A DNA stretch of 64,000 nucleotides from Rhinopomastus cyanomelas. Taxonomy: Eukaryota > Chordata > Aves > Bucerotiformes > Rhinopomastidae. Of the stretch, positions 44,085-55,682 are shown piece after piece. The notes below the pieces were generated by a model. That model was not told where the DNA came from, searched no databases, and saw only the letters and a list, made by a program, of their open reading frames with translations. The translations under genes and the position numbers were made by a program. Where the stretch lies: the NCBI GenBank assembly GCA_013400115.1, contig VXBP01004446.1, forward strand, positions 959,374-1,023,373. Reading direction: 5' to 3'. How positions within the stretch are numbered: the stretch's first letter is position 1; each line of letters starts with the position of its first letter.

Positions 44085-45204
44085 TTTTTAATGCTGGCTG
44101 GACAGCAAAAGCCCATGCACACTTGTTTTGCCATTTGGTGCTAAAGACTGCGCTTCCTCCTCAAACCCAGTGATGTCTGAGGAGCAGCTTGTTCAGATGT
44201 GATCCAAGTGCCTGTTGCTACCACAAGGGTGTTTAACTGACAAGGTAATAATTGTTGGTGGGAAGCTGGCTGCGTTGGACAGGTTCTAGCAGAGGTGATG
44301 CTGCTTGAACACCTGATTTCCTTGTGTGGCTCTTAATCCAGAATGAAGGGTTTCCACATCCTTCGTGTGTGGACGATGGCAGGGTTGTGCTGGAAGCATC
44401 CCAGCACCATTTGCAAATAAGAATAGCAGCTGATGCTTTGCCTTGTGCTTAACATACTCCTCGAGTCTGGAGGTCTCCTCCTGAGGGCTTTAGGCACGTG
44501 CCAAGTGTTGTCGAATTTGTCTGGCTACTTTCATCTGGGAAAGTAACGATCACAAGTCAAAGTCACTTGATAAGCACCAGCACAACAAAGCAGAAATGTG
44601 CCAAATTGCCCAGAAACAATCAGGATGGCTGGCAGACGGGGCAGCCTGCTGGTTTGTGAGCAGTGGAGGTAATTTGCCACTCAGCTCTCCTCTGTTTGCT
44701 TCAGTAAATTGTAGGGTACTTAGCACCCTACTATCTGTTACCTGTCTGTCCGTGTTTCTCTGCACTGTCAGCATCTGACAGTAGTTTTGCTTCATTTTAT
44801 GTGTCTGCTTTTCTTGCTCCTCTCGATGGAAACCCTTTAAAGAGGAGGTGTGGGCTGTCTGGGGGCTGGGATCCAACAGTTTATGTGTCTCGGTGCATCT
44901 GTGTACTTGAATTTCAAAGCCACAGCTGAAAGGAGCAAAAGCACCTCAGTACACCTAGAAAACAGCCTGGAGACACTCTATGAAGATACAGGTCTCATCG
45001 TGCAGCTTGGAAGAGCGCTCGTCACGTACTCTTTCAGTCAACAGCCTCATCAGGAAGGTGTTGTGGAACGTGAACCGCGTTTGTGCGATGCGGAGCAGCG
45101 CTGCTCGGCCGTTCTCCTCACTCCAGCACCCGAACTCCATTTAAACTGAAGGGCAGTAGTGTTTTGGTGTTTAAGGGGAGGAGAAGAGAAGTTACTAACG
45201 CAGT
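44085..45204. other. Intronic, no feature seen
   Basis: No exon or repeat recognised. Confidence 0.4.
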
Positions 45205-45387
45205 GGAGAGAGGGGTCAGGTGCTGGAATGGGCTGCCCGGGGTGGTGCTTGAGTCCCCATCCCTGGGTGAGTTTAGAAGTTGATTAGATGCAGTGTCGGG
45301 GGATCTGGTTTAGGGATGACCTTGTAGAGCTTGATGGTTGGACTTGATGATCCCTAGGGTCTTTTCCAACCTGAATCATTCTGTGAA
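45205..45387 (+). mobile_element. CR1 3' end, older subfamily
   Basis: GTGCTGGAATGGGCTGCCCG... TTGAGTCCCCATCCCTGGGT ... CTTTTCCAACCTGAATCATT. Confidence 0.88.
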
Positions 45388-46118
45388 TGGTCTCTTACCA
45401 ACTGAGTGGACAGGTCTGCAGGAGTGACTCAAAGACCTTTACACACACAAGGAGAAAAGGTGGTCCTCACTGTTAGTGGCAATGAGAATGTCACCCGGTC
45501 AGTTAGAAGTCCATCGTTCGAAGCTTCAGTTGCAGACTGTGCAGGTATTAACAGCCTTGTTACTGCTCTGCTAAATGCACTCGTGTTGCTAGGAAGTCTG
45601 TGTGGCAAAAATAAACTTGTATTCCCTCTGCTTCCTTCTATTTTTAATGATAAACACAACCTGAGATATGCTGTTGTCTTGTTGTTAGGAGGGGAGGCTT
45701 TTGTATTTGCTTTGGAGAGCAGACATCGTTACTGGAACGACTGTCATGGGATAATTAGAAAGACTTTTCTCTTCTGAAGGCTGTTGCTGCTTCCCTTCAG
45801 TGTGTCTGTGGGTAAGAGACCATTAGCTCACCATAGCAGCCCATCTCATTGCTGGGCTCTCTTAATGAAACTGGAATTTCTGCAGGAATCCAGGATATGA
45901 CTAACAAGAGGTTCATTGAGCAACCAGCTTCCCCATTGCTGAGCTCTGGGCACCTCTTAGAAGTCTCTCTTGACAACTGCAAGATTCTGCACAGTAAATA
46001 TCGATGTGCCAGTTTGAAGAGTCATCCATCTCCCTGCAAGCAGCAAAAAAAATGAGAGGGTTTTTGTAGGTTGCTTTAATGACTGGAGTTAAAGCTGCAA
46101 CCACAGGTAGTTTGATTA
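45388..46118. other. Intronic, no feature seen
   Basis: The 123-codon plus-strand frame 45406-45777 is long for the region but carries no domain I recognise. Confidence 0.35.
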
Positions 46119-46375
46119 TAGAAGGAGGGGCAATGGGTGTGAGCTGGAGCAGAGGAGGTTCCACATGAATATCAGAAGGAACTTCTATCCAGTGAGGGTG
46201 ACAGAGCACTGGAACAGGCTGCCTGGGGGGTGTGGAGTCTCATTCTCTGGAGATGTTCAAAACCCTCCTGGACGTGTTCCTGTGTGACTTGCTCTAGGTG
46301 ATCCTGCTGTGGCAGGGAATTGGGCTGGATGATCTTTTGAGGTCCCTTCCAGTCCCTAATGATTCTATGATTCTA
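46119..46375 (+). mobile_element. CR1 3' end
   Basis: TAGAAGGAGGGGCAATGGGT to AATGATTCTATGATTCTAAA. Confidence 0.94.
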
Positions 46376-47418
46376 AATTGCCTTGCTTGCCTGTCATTGG
46401 AGAACTTGGAATCTGGGTTTGCACTCACCTGCAGCTCTGAGTTATTTGAAATCAGTGTGTCAGTGCTTTGAGTGCTGGTGCTTGATATGGGGACAGATCC
46501 CTCCTCTCAGTGGTCTGGTGAACGTGGCTCTTTAGAAGGTGTTAGATCATCAACATTTCAAAAGCATGTGACCACCACTGTGGGTTGTAGATGGCAGTAG
46601 CCACCTACAAGTGATTCTGTGAAGATAGTGACATATTAGAGTGTTTAACATGATTTTCGTTGGTTCCCCTTCCAGTTCTGAGACCTTGCTAACATCTTGT
46701 AGAATGTGGCTACAGGGAAGGAGCTGGAATTGCCATTCTCGAGAGTTCAGTGTCCATTTAGCACGGGCCAGATCCTAACAGATCTTCAGTTATCACCTTT
46801 GAATGGCAAGTCCCATGAGGAGCAAAGAAAGGCTGGTGGGTTCTCAGTGCGGAGAGCTGGCAGCAGAGCGCTGGAGGATGTGAAGGGCTCATTAACAGCA
46901 GCACTTTTTATGTCACCTGATGCTGCAGCAACCTGCTCAGCTCAGGCCTTGCTTCCCATCTGTTAATTCCGTGTTATTAAGGTTTTGATGTCTCAAGAAA
47001 GCAGATGGCTATCAACTTCAGCAGGTGTTCCCATTGCACTTCTAAAAGTTTAAATGCTGAACAGGAACCACTGGAAGCTTGCTTTGGTGCAAAGGGAATG
47101 TGTGCCTTGAAGGATGTGTGAGCAGAGACCAATCTTGGTGGAGGAGGGTCAGCTAACGCGCTGCAAATACACCTACCTCTGGACCTTGGTCATTAGAGAA
47201 GGCAAGAGGAGATGACAGCAGAAAGATTTAAAGGAACACGGTGTCTTCTGAGCCCCTATCCTGTGTCTCATGTTGACAGCATTACAGAAATGTCAACTAA
47301 ATGTGTTTTAGTAAGTGAAGGTGGAGGAGGTGGGAAAGCATTTGCTGTTCAGTGACTCTTTGAGAGCTTATCAGAGTGCACACCTGTAGGACTAGGCTTC
47401 CTCTTGGAAGGTGATGAA
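46376..47418. other. Intronic, no feature seen
   Basis: No exon or repeat recognised. Confidence 0.4.
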
Positions 47419-47555
47419 GGGAGGTCCCTTCTTGACCCCTCGTGGTTCCTGGGAGGTCCCTTCTTGACCCCTCGTGGTTCCTGGGAGGTCCCTTCCGACC
47501 CCTCGTGGTTCCTGGGAGGTCCCTTCTGACCCCTCGTGTTCTATGATTCTGTGAC
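47419..47555 (+). repeat. Minisatellite derived from a CR1 tail, about 4 units of 31-32 bp
   Basis: Units start at 47419, 47451, 47483 and 47514. Each has GGGAGGTCCCTTC, GACCCCTCGTG and, in the first three, GTTCCT. The last unit runs into TTCTATGATTCTGTG, the CR1 terminus, so the array grew from the CR1 GAGGTCCCTTCCAACCCCTA segment. Confidence 0.92.
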
Positions 47556-49153
47556 ACCAAAGGCAGTTTGCAGCTGGTGCAGGGTTAATTTCCAGCAGAG
47601 ACAAAAAGTGGGCCTGTGGTCTTGGAACCAGGGTGCCCTGCAGGAAACTGAGGCCCTGTCCTTCCCCCTCTGTAGCAAACAGACTCACTACAGATGTGCA
47701 AACACATTTGCTGTGTGGACTTGGCTCAGCTCCGAGGAGAGGCTTCCAAAACCGCGTGTGGGAAAGAACTGCTCCGTGGCACGTTTGTGTTGCGTTACGG
47801 GGCCAGAAAGCTCCTCCCTGTCAAAAAAGCCCCTCCAGCCTACGGATGAGGTTGTAGAGAGCTGTGTGAAGAGACAAGGAGCTGCCAAAGAGGGCTGCAG
47901 AAATTTTGTGCGTAGTGGGGGAGACCCCACAGTGTGCACGTGGGTCTCATTGCAGCAGTCACAGCTCCTGGGGATGCGCCTGCTGGGTTTCCTTTTCTTT
48001 GCAGAATGGGATGAGCATGGATTCAATAGTGCTGGTGCTGCTGCGCAGTGAAAGGACAGAGGGGGCTGGGATTATCGTGCTCCACTTATTTTCCAAATGA
48101 GTTGTTTTCTTGAGAGCCACCGTGATGGTGAGATACCAGGGGAAGGAAACATAAGAAATCTATTAGCCCTGCAGCCGCCTGAACAATGGGATTATGTTCA
48201 CAGCAGCAAATGCCTTTCAGTCGTTGAGCGACGCCGTTGATGTTTCCTGTTAAGAACAAGAGGACTCAGTGGAAGAGGCCAATGCGCTTTGCTTATAGGT
48301 CAAAGGAAATTTCCCACAGCAGAATCAAAGCAAAATCTGTCTTAAAGGGGCTCGTGGAGCTGCGCTAAGAAAAGCAGGCGCTGATATGAGCGAGAATTAC
48401 TGTCTTAGCTGGCCAGCAACAGGGAGCGGGTGGCTAATTCTGTGCACGCTGAGTAAAACCTCCAGTTGGTATCAATCAGGGCATCTCTACTGCCACAGCA
48501 CTTCCCTGCTGGCTCTGACTTCTTGAGGATGTGCTCTGCAGCGCTGGAAGAGCCCTTCTCTCTCCTGGCTGCGTGCCGTCTGCTGCGCTAATGTGGCTTC
48601 AGAGGGCCTTCTGATGGGCCCTTGATCCGCCGGGGTGCTGCAGGGTGCGACGGAAGATGCTGTTTCCCTCTCAGTGCTGGATGCAAACACCAGCTTATGC
48701 AGGTTGCTCTGGTTTTGACTCGGGGGTCTGTTGTTGTTGCACAAGTGAGCACAGAAGGACGGGTGCTAGTAAACTACTGACAGATGCTCGGGGTCGATTG
48801 TTTCTTGACTGTGAAATGGCAGCGTGCAGCGTGTGCGGGGTGTTCAGACCTGCTGCTGTCCAACCCGCTCCGTGCCTGTGACAGCTAAGTGCTGGTGATG
48901 TCTGCCGCTCGTCACTCTCACTGCTCCTCTGGGTGACTCCAGGGTGGACGGGAGGAACAGTCCCAGTGGGACACAGCTGGCTGAACAGGGTGCCCTGGCA
49001 CATAGCTGGGTCTCGTGGTCCTCTGCCCCAGCAGCCACCAGCAGCATGAGCTCTGAGGCTGGGGGCTCCGTGCTTGCCTTCTCTGTTTTCAGGAATTGAG
49101 GTACATACTCGTGTTCTGGTTTAAAAACTTTCTGGTTTTGGGGCTCTTTTGAT
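47556..49153. other. Intronic, no feature seen
   Basis: The plus-strand frame 47536-48051 (171 codons) is the longest non-CR1 frame on this strand, but it has no recognised domain and overlaps open frames in two other phases. Treated as chance. 48480-48900 has somewhat raised CpG. Confidence 0.35.
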
Positions 49154-49448
49154 CACAGAGCATTAGGGATTGGAAATGACCTCAAAAGATCATCTAGTCC
49201 AATCACCCTGCCACAGCAGGGCCACCTGGACCAAGTTGCACAGGAACTGGTCTGGGTGGGTTTCAAAAGTCTCCAGAGAAGGAGACTCCACGACCTCCCT
49301 GGGCAGCCCCTTCCAGGGCTCTTTTCATGAAGAAGTTCCTTTTCACAGGATCACAGAACATGAGGGATTGGAAGGGACCTCGAAAGATCCTCTGGTCCAA
49401 TCCCCCCACCTCGTATTGATGTGGAACCTCCTCTGCTCATGTCGCACA
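49154..49448 (-). mobile_element. CR1 3' end interrupted by a second CR1
   Basis: Antisense from GATCACAGAGCATTAGGGAT to CATGAAGAAGTTCCTTTTC. It resumes at 49411 with TCGTATTGATGTGGAACCTC. An intruding CR1 tail fills the gap. Confidence 0.95.
49343..49410 (-). mobile_element. CR1 tail nested in another CR1, same orientation
   Basis: ACAGGATCACAGAACATGAG to GGTCCAATCCCCCCACC. It splits the host's TTCTCATATTGATG sequence. Confidence 0.93.
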
Positions 49449-50182
49449 GGAGTGTAATGTGTTCCTTCAGCACTTGCTGATAATTGCAAAAGAAACGAGG
49501 CAGAGATTTGGCTCTGAAGGGTGTAGGGGATTTGTTGGGGGTGGTCCTGAAGCTAAAACTTTGCAGGACTGGTGCTAAATCCAGTTCTTGGCTTGGCACT
49601 GTCACCGCGTGCAAAATGCGTTCCGGGTGACTCAAGGCTACGTTCCGCTGTGCGGTGACGGCAAAGTCGGGAGAAGAGGAGGTTAGCGAGGAAATAGAGA
49701 GCAACCCCGAGGCCAGTTCAGTGCCCTGAACAACTGAGCTTGGCTCGTGCTGATGGAAATGCAGTCCAATTTCACACCACATCCCAATTTTACTCTCATC
49801 TGAAATACTTTCTGCAGTTTAGCTCTGTGATTACCCTTTGATGTCACCACGGAAAGTGTCTGCATGAGAAGTGGGGACCAGAAATGGCTGCTTTAAAAAT
49901 TAGAGGCGGTCCATAATTAACATAATTTATTTGACAGCTCCACACTGTGCCTGCCTTAAAAGACAGTCATGACTGTGATTCTTTTTTTGATGTTTCATTT
50001 CCATTCTGTTCTGCTCAGGGTACATGGTAAATTGACAGAAATGAAGATGCCTTCAACGTAAGACCCACATTCTCATTTGTCACATATCGTGGCAAAGCCC
50101 TTGCGCTGTCAGGGCAAAGTTAGTGTCGACGTTGCGGGAGGAGGTGGCTGCTCATCTTTCCCTCAGAAACAAAGATGAAAAT
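49449..50182. other. Intronic; possible conserved non-coding block
   Basis: About 49885-50000 is AT-rich and repeat-free (GGTCCATAATTAACATAATT) with an 18-bp near-palindrome AGACAGTCATGACTGTGA. No exon recognised. Confidence 0.3.
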
Positions 50183-50217
50183 GATCACAGAATCATTATG
50201 GTTGGAAAAGACCCTTG

Positions 50218-50396
50218 GGAGACCCTGCTGGGGCAGGGAGATCGGACTGGATGGTCTTCAGAGGTCCCTTCCAATCCCTAATGTTCTGTGATGCTGTGTG
50301 ACTTGATCTAGGGAATCCTGCTGGGGCAGAGGGATGGGACTCGATGGTCTTCAGAGGTCCCTTCTAATCCCTAACGTTCTGTGATTCTCTGATAAT
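50218..50396 (+). mobile_element. Two tandem sense CR1 tails nested in the old CR1
   Basis: GGAGACCCTGCTGGGGCAGG to GTTCTGTGATGCTGTG, then TGACTTGATCTAGGGAATCC to GTTCTGTGATTCTCTG. Both share the unusual GATGGTCTTCAGAGGTCCCT variant, so the pair arose by tandem duplication of one insert. Confidence 0.9.
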
Positions 50397-50608
50397 AGAG
50401 TCCAACCATCAACCCTACTCTACAAGGTCACCCCTAAACCAGATCCCCCAACACCATGTCCAAGTGTCTTTTAAAGTCATCCAGGGATGGGGACTCAACC
50501 ACCACCCTGGGCAGCCCAGTCCAGTGCCTGACCATTCTCACCGTGAAGAATTTCTTCCTGATGTCCAACCTACACCTCCTGTGTTGGAGCTTGAAGCGCT
50601 ACCTTCTG

Positions 50609-50700
50609 GTTCCTGTGTGACTTGGTCTAGGTGATCCTGCTGTGGCAGGGGGCTTGGACTGGATGATCTTTTGAGGTCCCTTCCGATCCCTGATGAGTCT
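50609..50700 (+). mobile_element. Sense CR1 tail nested in the old CR1
   Basis: GTTCCTGTGTGACTTGGTCT to CCCTGATGAGTCT. The host sequence TTCCTGTCACTAATTCC is split around TCCTGT. Confidence 0.9.
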
Positions 50701-50820
50701 GTCACTAATTCCCTGTGAGAAGAGACCAGCATCTCTGCAGCGTCCTTTCACATAGTTGTAGGGAGCGATGAGGTCTCTCCTCTCAGACTCAACAGCCCCA
50801 AGTCTCTCCATCTCTCCCAA

Positions 50821-51295
50821 AAGATTGATCGCAGCGTGGCTGGCGCAGAGGAAATTGCCTGTAGGGCTGTGAAATCAAAGCAGTGCAGACACAAAGAGGT
50901 TCTGATCAGGTTGTGCGAGTCCGCTGCAGTAAAGTTCTCCTGTTGGTAAACATTGGCGCTGCGAGGACCCAGCCTTGTCGGAACGGGGCCGCGCATTGTC
51001 AAACACACAGCTCCTCGAGTGAGGCACTCTGACGACTCTTTGACTAACATTTCTTTTTTTAAATAAAATAAGACAGGGATTCAGTTTAGATGGTTAAGGT
51101 AATGAATTGCCTCAAATAAATTGCCTTCATGCTAGGGGAAGCAGTGGGTTGGGGCTCCAGCTACAGAAGTGTAATATAGGTCAATTAACATGAGATTCTT
51201 TTTCCCCTACTGGACTTGGGATTCGTCATTAAACTGGAGTTTGGGAAGAAAAAGAGCAAAATTTTTATTTCCTTTCATACTTTTTCCTCCCACTT
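50821..51295. other. Intronic, no feature seen
   Basis: No exon or repeat recognised. Confidence 0.4.
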
Positions 51296-51358
51296 AGGGG
51301 GGCTGGACTAGAGGACCTTTTGAGGTCCCTTCCAGTCCCCAATGTGCTGTTATTCAGT
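51296..51358 (+). mobile_element. CR1 3' tail
   Basis: AGGGGGGCTGGACTAGAGGA to CCCCAATGTGCTGTTATTCA. Confidence 0.85.
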
Positions 51359-51759
51359 CTAACAAGCCAGTGTAGGAGTTTCTTTCCCTCTATTTTTAGG
51401 AAACTAAATAACGATTTGCAGTCCCACTTCCTTGCGTTTAATTAACTTGATAGAAGATTTCATGATAACTGCATAATAAATTGGTTGGAAACAGATATTT
51501 ATTTACTTAGTGTCGTTTCAAGTTCAGGTTGTGAAAGAGAGGAAATGAAAATGATACCCAAGGTTCTCTTAATGATTCAAATCTAGGGGTAATGGAAAAA
51601 TTATTAGACACTTAGAGACGTTGCGTCTTCAGTTGTCTGCTGGAACTTTTATGAGGATGGGACTTGTCAATTTGAAGACAGAGTCTTGAACAGAAGGTTA
51701 AGTTTTAAGTAATAATTTTACAGTATTTAAATCTTGATGGTTTAAAATTAATGTACTGA
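51359..51759. other. Intronic; possible conserved non-coding block
   Basis: 51400-51600 is AT-rich, with homeodomain-like TTTAATTAAC and AACTGCATAATAAATTGG and no repeat match. Candidate regulatory element by look only. Confidence 0.3.
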
Positions 51760-51979
51760 GTCACAGAATGCTAGGGATTGGAAGGGACCTTGATAGATCC
51801 TCCAGTCCAAGCCCCCTGCCACAGCAGGACCACCTAGATCCAGTTGCACAGGAGCATGGCCAGGTGGGTTTTTAATGTCTCCAGAGAAGGAGACTTGGCA
51901 GCCCCTTCCAGTGCTCTGTCACCCTCACTGGGAAGAAGTTCCTTCTCAGGTTGATGTGGAACCTCCTCTGTTCCAGCTT
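51760..51979 (-). mobile_element. CR1 3' end
   Basis: GTCACAGAATGCTAGGGATT to ACCTCCTCTGTTCCAGCTTC. A ~20-base deletion removes the usual CTCCACAACCCCCCTGGGCA part near 51893. Confidence 0.94.
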
Positions 51980-52520
51980 CTGTCCTCCAGGCAGATGTCC
52001 ATCATTACATGCAGATAGCAAGTCACAAGTTGCTTGTTAGCAGCAGTGATTGTCTCAGAAGCTGGAAGAGGGTAGGATGGTGTCATCCCAGCCTTTGCAA
52101 AGACATGAGCAGGTGTTTAATTCCAGGTGCTCTGACTAGTTCCTCGAGAGCCACCGAGAGCGCAGGCTCACATGCGGGCAGTGATGTGTGGGTGCCCGGC
52201 ACTGCAAGGAGAGGGAGGGGTGAATGACCTCCGAATGCAAGCGGAGGAGTCACCAGGGTTTGGCACTTGGCCTCTCAGTAAAGAATGACCTCGCTTCTGG
52301 TGAAACACATACAGGAATGTTTTTGAAACAGAAACAGTGTCAGATCTTGTCCAAGTCTATTAAGATGTGAAGATCCGTTCGTTACTGGAGATAATGAGGA
52401 TGAAAGACTGATGTATCGAGACAGGCAGTTGACAGCTATTCGTGTTTTGCAAACACTGTTGATGGATATATCAATAAAAATGAAGTTGTCTGCTAGCCCA
52501 TGACATGGAAGAGAGGCAAA
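51980..52520. other. Intronic, no feature seen
   Basis: No exon or repeat recognised. Confidence 0.4.
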
Positions 52521-52848
52521 AGACATTAATGTTGAGAAATATGAGAAGGGTGGGTGTCAGGATGATGGAGCCAGGTTCTGCTCAGTGGCATTTAGTGATA
52601 GGCAGTGGGTGTCAGCTAGAACAGAGGAGGTTCCACATCAATAGGAGAAGGAGCTTCCTCCCAATGAGGGTGACAGAGCCCTGGAAGGGGCTGCCCAGGG
52701 GGGTTGTGGAGTCTCCTTCTCTGGAGACGTTTAAAACCCACCTGGACATGTTCTGTATGACTGGATCTAGGGGATCCTGCTCTGGCAGGTGGATTGGACT
52801 AGATGATCTTTAGAGATCCCTTCCACTCCCTAATGTTCTGTGATTCTA
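52521..52848 (+). mobile_element. CR1 3' end
   Basis: AGACATTAATGTTGAGAAAT to CCCTAATGTTCTGTGATTCT. Confidence 0.95.
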
Positions 52849-53155
52849 AATCTAAACTGTAACTCTTAGCAAGATAAGTGATAAAAGCATGGCAACACAA
52901 GATCCCTATCCATCATCATTTCTCTTCAGCAAACTGGCAAGAGATGCGAGAAATGCTGATGTATGTATATTTGTCCTTCTTCAGGCAAGGCAGACAAATG
53001 TTTAGTGAAGTCTTGTGTGTTGAGATGCTTCGTGTACGTGAGACAGCGTTTTGAGGGATGCCTGCTGTCAACAGGTGCGCAGCACCGGAGCGTCACGTAG
53101 CTTTCTAATCACTTCTCAGTGTACCCGTTTCAGTGAGAGAGATCTTTGCCACAAA
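52849..53155. other. Intronic, no feature seen
   Basis: No exon or repeat recognised. Confidence 0.35.
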
Positions 53156-53219
53156 GGTGATGAAGGGAGTGGAACATCTCCCTGCTGAGGAAAGGCTGAG
53201 GGAGCTGGGGCTCTCTACA
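53156..53219 (+). mobile_element. CR1 ORF2 fragment without 3' tail
   Basis: GTGATGAAGGGAGTGGAACA to GAGGGAGCTGGGGCTCTCTA. An internal piece, so it is a deletion remnant rather than a simple 5'-truncated insertion. Confidence 0.88.
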
Positions 53220-53821
53220 TAAGAAGTGGCGGTACCTTAGAACAAAAAAATCCTCCCTAGCTGATGCCGTAAAGGGTTAACTGAAATATTTTGCTGCTTT
53301 AGTGTCTTCTCAAATGAACTGCGTGTATCCTGTTAACAGTCACGTAGCCTCATTAATACAGTTAATGAATTGATCTTGCCGTGAAGATGCTCAGTTTTAA
53401 CCTACAAACAACATCATTAATATTTAAACCAGCATTGATCTCCATTAGCAGATCCAGGCAGCTGTCAGTTAGAGCAGGTCAGTCTCCATAGTTTCTCTGC
53501 ACTTTGTTGTCAGTTACTTGTTGAATTAATGATTGTGTCCTTTACAAGAGATCAGAGCGACTTCTCTCGGGAGAAAGGGCTCTCTGCTCCCCTCTTTGGC
53601 ACCTCTGCCACCCACACCTGCCCGTTCTTGTTGTAGTTCCTTTCAATCTGCTCTTCCCCTCTGAAGAGGAAGGAGCCTGGAGCTTTCTCTAGGTTTCCAG
53701 GTTCCCTAGCTAGTCCGACTGCCCCTGTTCTGCAGGCTCCACTATGGGCTTGACTTCAGAATTGCTCCTTCTAGGAGCAGTTGTGGCAGAGCAAGGGGAT
53801 TCTGACGGTCTACTACTTGTT
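53220..53821. other. Intronic; possible conserved non-coding block
   Basis: 53270-53480 is AT-rich with many TTAAT/ATTAAT words (CATCATTAATATTTAAACCA) and no repeat match. Candidate regulatory element by look only. Confidence 0.3.
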
Positions 53822-54000
53822 CATAGAATCATTGGGGGTTGGAAAGGACATGGAAAGACCCTCCAGTCCCCCTGCCACAGCAGGATCCCCTAGACCAAGT
53901 GGCACAGGAACACATCCAGGTGGGTTTTAAAGGTCTCCAGAGAAGGAGACTCCACAACCTGCCCTGGGCAGCCCCTTCCAGGGCTCTGTCACCCTCGCCA
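53822..54000 (-). mobile_element. CR1 3' end
   Basis: CATAGAATCATTGGGGGTTG to GGGCTCTGTCACCCTCGCCA. Confidence 0.94.
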
Positions 54001-54415
54001 GCTGTTTCAAAGTCACAGTAGAAGTATTTTTACAGTCTCCTTTTGGTGTTGTTCTAAGCAGTATTTTCAAATGCTGTTTCCGAGTGTTTTCTTCACGGAA
54101 GGTGCAGGATCCCTCCTTTGTCTGGCAAACACCAGACTGCGGTGTGTCTGACCTTCTTTCTGCTTTCCGTCTGCGTGCGTGAAATGGATGACTCTGCCTT
54201 TCGCAGCGGAGGGACGCACGGCTTGGAATGAAAAATGTTGCCATTAGAAAAGGGGGAGCAAACGGCATAAATTATGAATGACCTGTAGAAGCCCAAACGT
54301 GCTACCGCGTTGTCCTCATTACACATGCACGGGGTTTCTTGTCATTACTCCAACAAAAGAGCCCCGGCAACCTACGGGTCTCTGGCACGTACAGCTCTTG
54401 TGGTACGGAAATGGA
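54001..54415. other. Intronic, no feature seen
   Basis: No exon or repeat recognised. Confidence 0.4.
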
Positions 54416-54478
54416 ACTGGGGGGATTGGACTAGATGATGTTTTGAGGTCCCTTCCAGTTCCTGATGGTCTGTGTTGC
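54416..54478 (+). mobile_element. CR1 3' tail
   Basis: ACTGGGGGGATTGGACTAGA to CAGTTCCTGATGGTCTGTGT. Confidence 0.88.
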
Positions 54479-54603
54479 CAGTGGAGTTCAACCTAGACCA
54501 TGGCTTTACAAAGAGGGAGAAGGAAATCTGACTCAGTTCCTGACTTCATGCTATCAATTCCGCACGTCAGCGCAGATGGTCTTTCCTTTACCAGACACAG
54601 AAC

Positions 54604-55048
54604 TGCCAGAGAGTGTCCAGCGCAGAGTCATGAAGATGATGGAGTGGAGCATCTCCCTGGGGAGGAAAGGCTGAGGAGGCTGGGTGTCTTGAGCTGGGAG
54701 AAAAGGAGACTGAGGGGTGACCCCATTAATGTTGATGAATATGTGAAGGGTGGGTGTCAGGAGGATGGAGCCAGGCTCTGCTCAGTGGCATCTAATGGTA
54801 GGACAAGGGGCAATGGGTGTGAACTGGAACAGGGGAGGTTCCACATCAGTGTGAGAAGGAACTTCTTCCCAGTGAGGGTGACAGAGCCCTGGCAGGGGGT
54901 CCCCAGGGGGCTGTGGAGTCTCCTTCTCTGGAGATGTTTAAAACCCACCTGGATGTGTTCCTGTGCAGCTAGGTGGTCTTGCTGTGGCAGGGGGAATCGC
55001 ACTAGATGATCTTTCGAGGTCCCTTCCAATCCCTAATGTTCTGTGACA
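54604..55048 (+). mobile_element. CR1 3' end, about 445 bp
   Basis: TGCCAGAGAGTGTCCAGCGC to CCCTAATGTTCTGTGACA. Frame 54500-55009 reads ORF2 (ERLRRLGVLSWEKRRLRGDP and onward). Confidence 0.97.
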
Positions 55049-55482
55049 CACTCTAAATATTTATTTTGTAGAAATAGAAAGAAATAAGTAATTGATGCTT
55101 CTGGTGGACTCCCAGCTAACAATTCTGATTGCAGTAGAAGATAGAAAAAATACCCCCAGGGAGGGAAAGAAGTGAAATCTGCATGTTGCAGCCTTGCTGT
55201 GCCAAAGACTTGGGCTAATCTTAAGCTTATGAGTTTTCTCAGCGCTTCCTTGTGTGCTCAGACATTTCACAATTTCAGATCACTGAATATTTATGCAACA
55301 ATAAATCTCATGAATAAATTATCTCATGGCTGTTATTAAGTACATTTCATTTCTGAGCATTGTTAGGATTATTGTAGCACGGCGAGTCAGGTCAGGCCAC
55401 AGATTCATCTGGCACATTGTCTTGTTTCTAATGTTCTCTGGTAAAAACAGGTAGAAAAATACCTGGCAGGAGGATTGGACTG
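55049..55482. other. Intronic, no feature seen
   Basis: AT-rich at 55260-55330. No exon recognised. Confidence 0.4.
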
Positions 55483-55682
55483 AACACATACAGGCAGGTT
55501 TTAAATGTCTCCAGAGAAGGAGACTCCACAACCCCCTCCCAGGCAGCCTCTTCCAGTGCTCTGTCACCCTCAACGTGAAGAAGTTCCTTCTTGTATTTAT
55601 ATGGAACATCCTCTGCTCCAGCTCATGCCCATTGCTCCTTGTCCTATCATTAGAGGACACTGAGAAGAACCTGGCTCCCACA
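55483..55682 (-). mobile_element. CR1 fragment without 3' tail
   Basis: GAACACATACAGGCAGGTTT to TGAGAAGAACCTGGCTCCCA. Confidence 0.93.

Larger units (their letters stand above)
50183..50820 (-). mobile_element. Old CR1 3' end split by sense CR1 tails
   Basis: Antisense pieces 50183-50217 (CACAGAATCATTATGGTTGG), 50397-50608 (AGAGTCCAACCATCAACCCT to GAAGCGCTACCTTCTGG) and 50701-50820 (GTCACTAATTCCCTGTGAGA to GTCTCTCCATCTCTCCC) are collinear parts of one older CR1. Confidence 0.9.

Noticed and set aside
47536..48051. 171-codon plus-strand open frame
   Set aside because: No recognisable domain or start context. Open frames in other phases and strands overlap it, and its start lies in the CR1-derived minisatellite.
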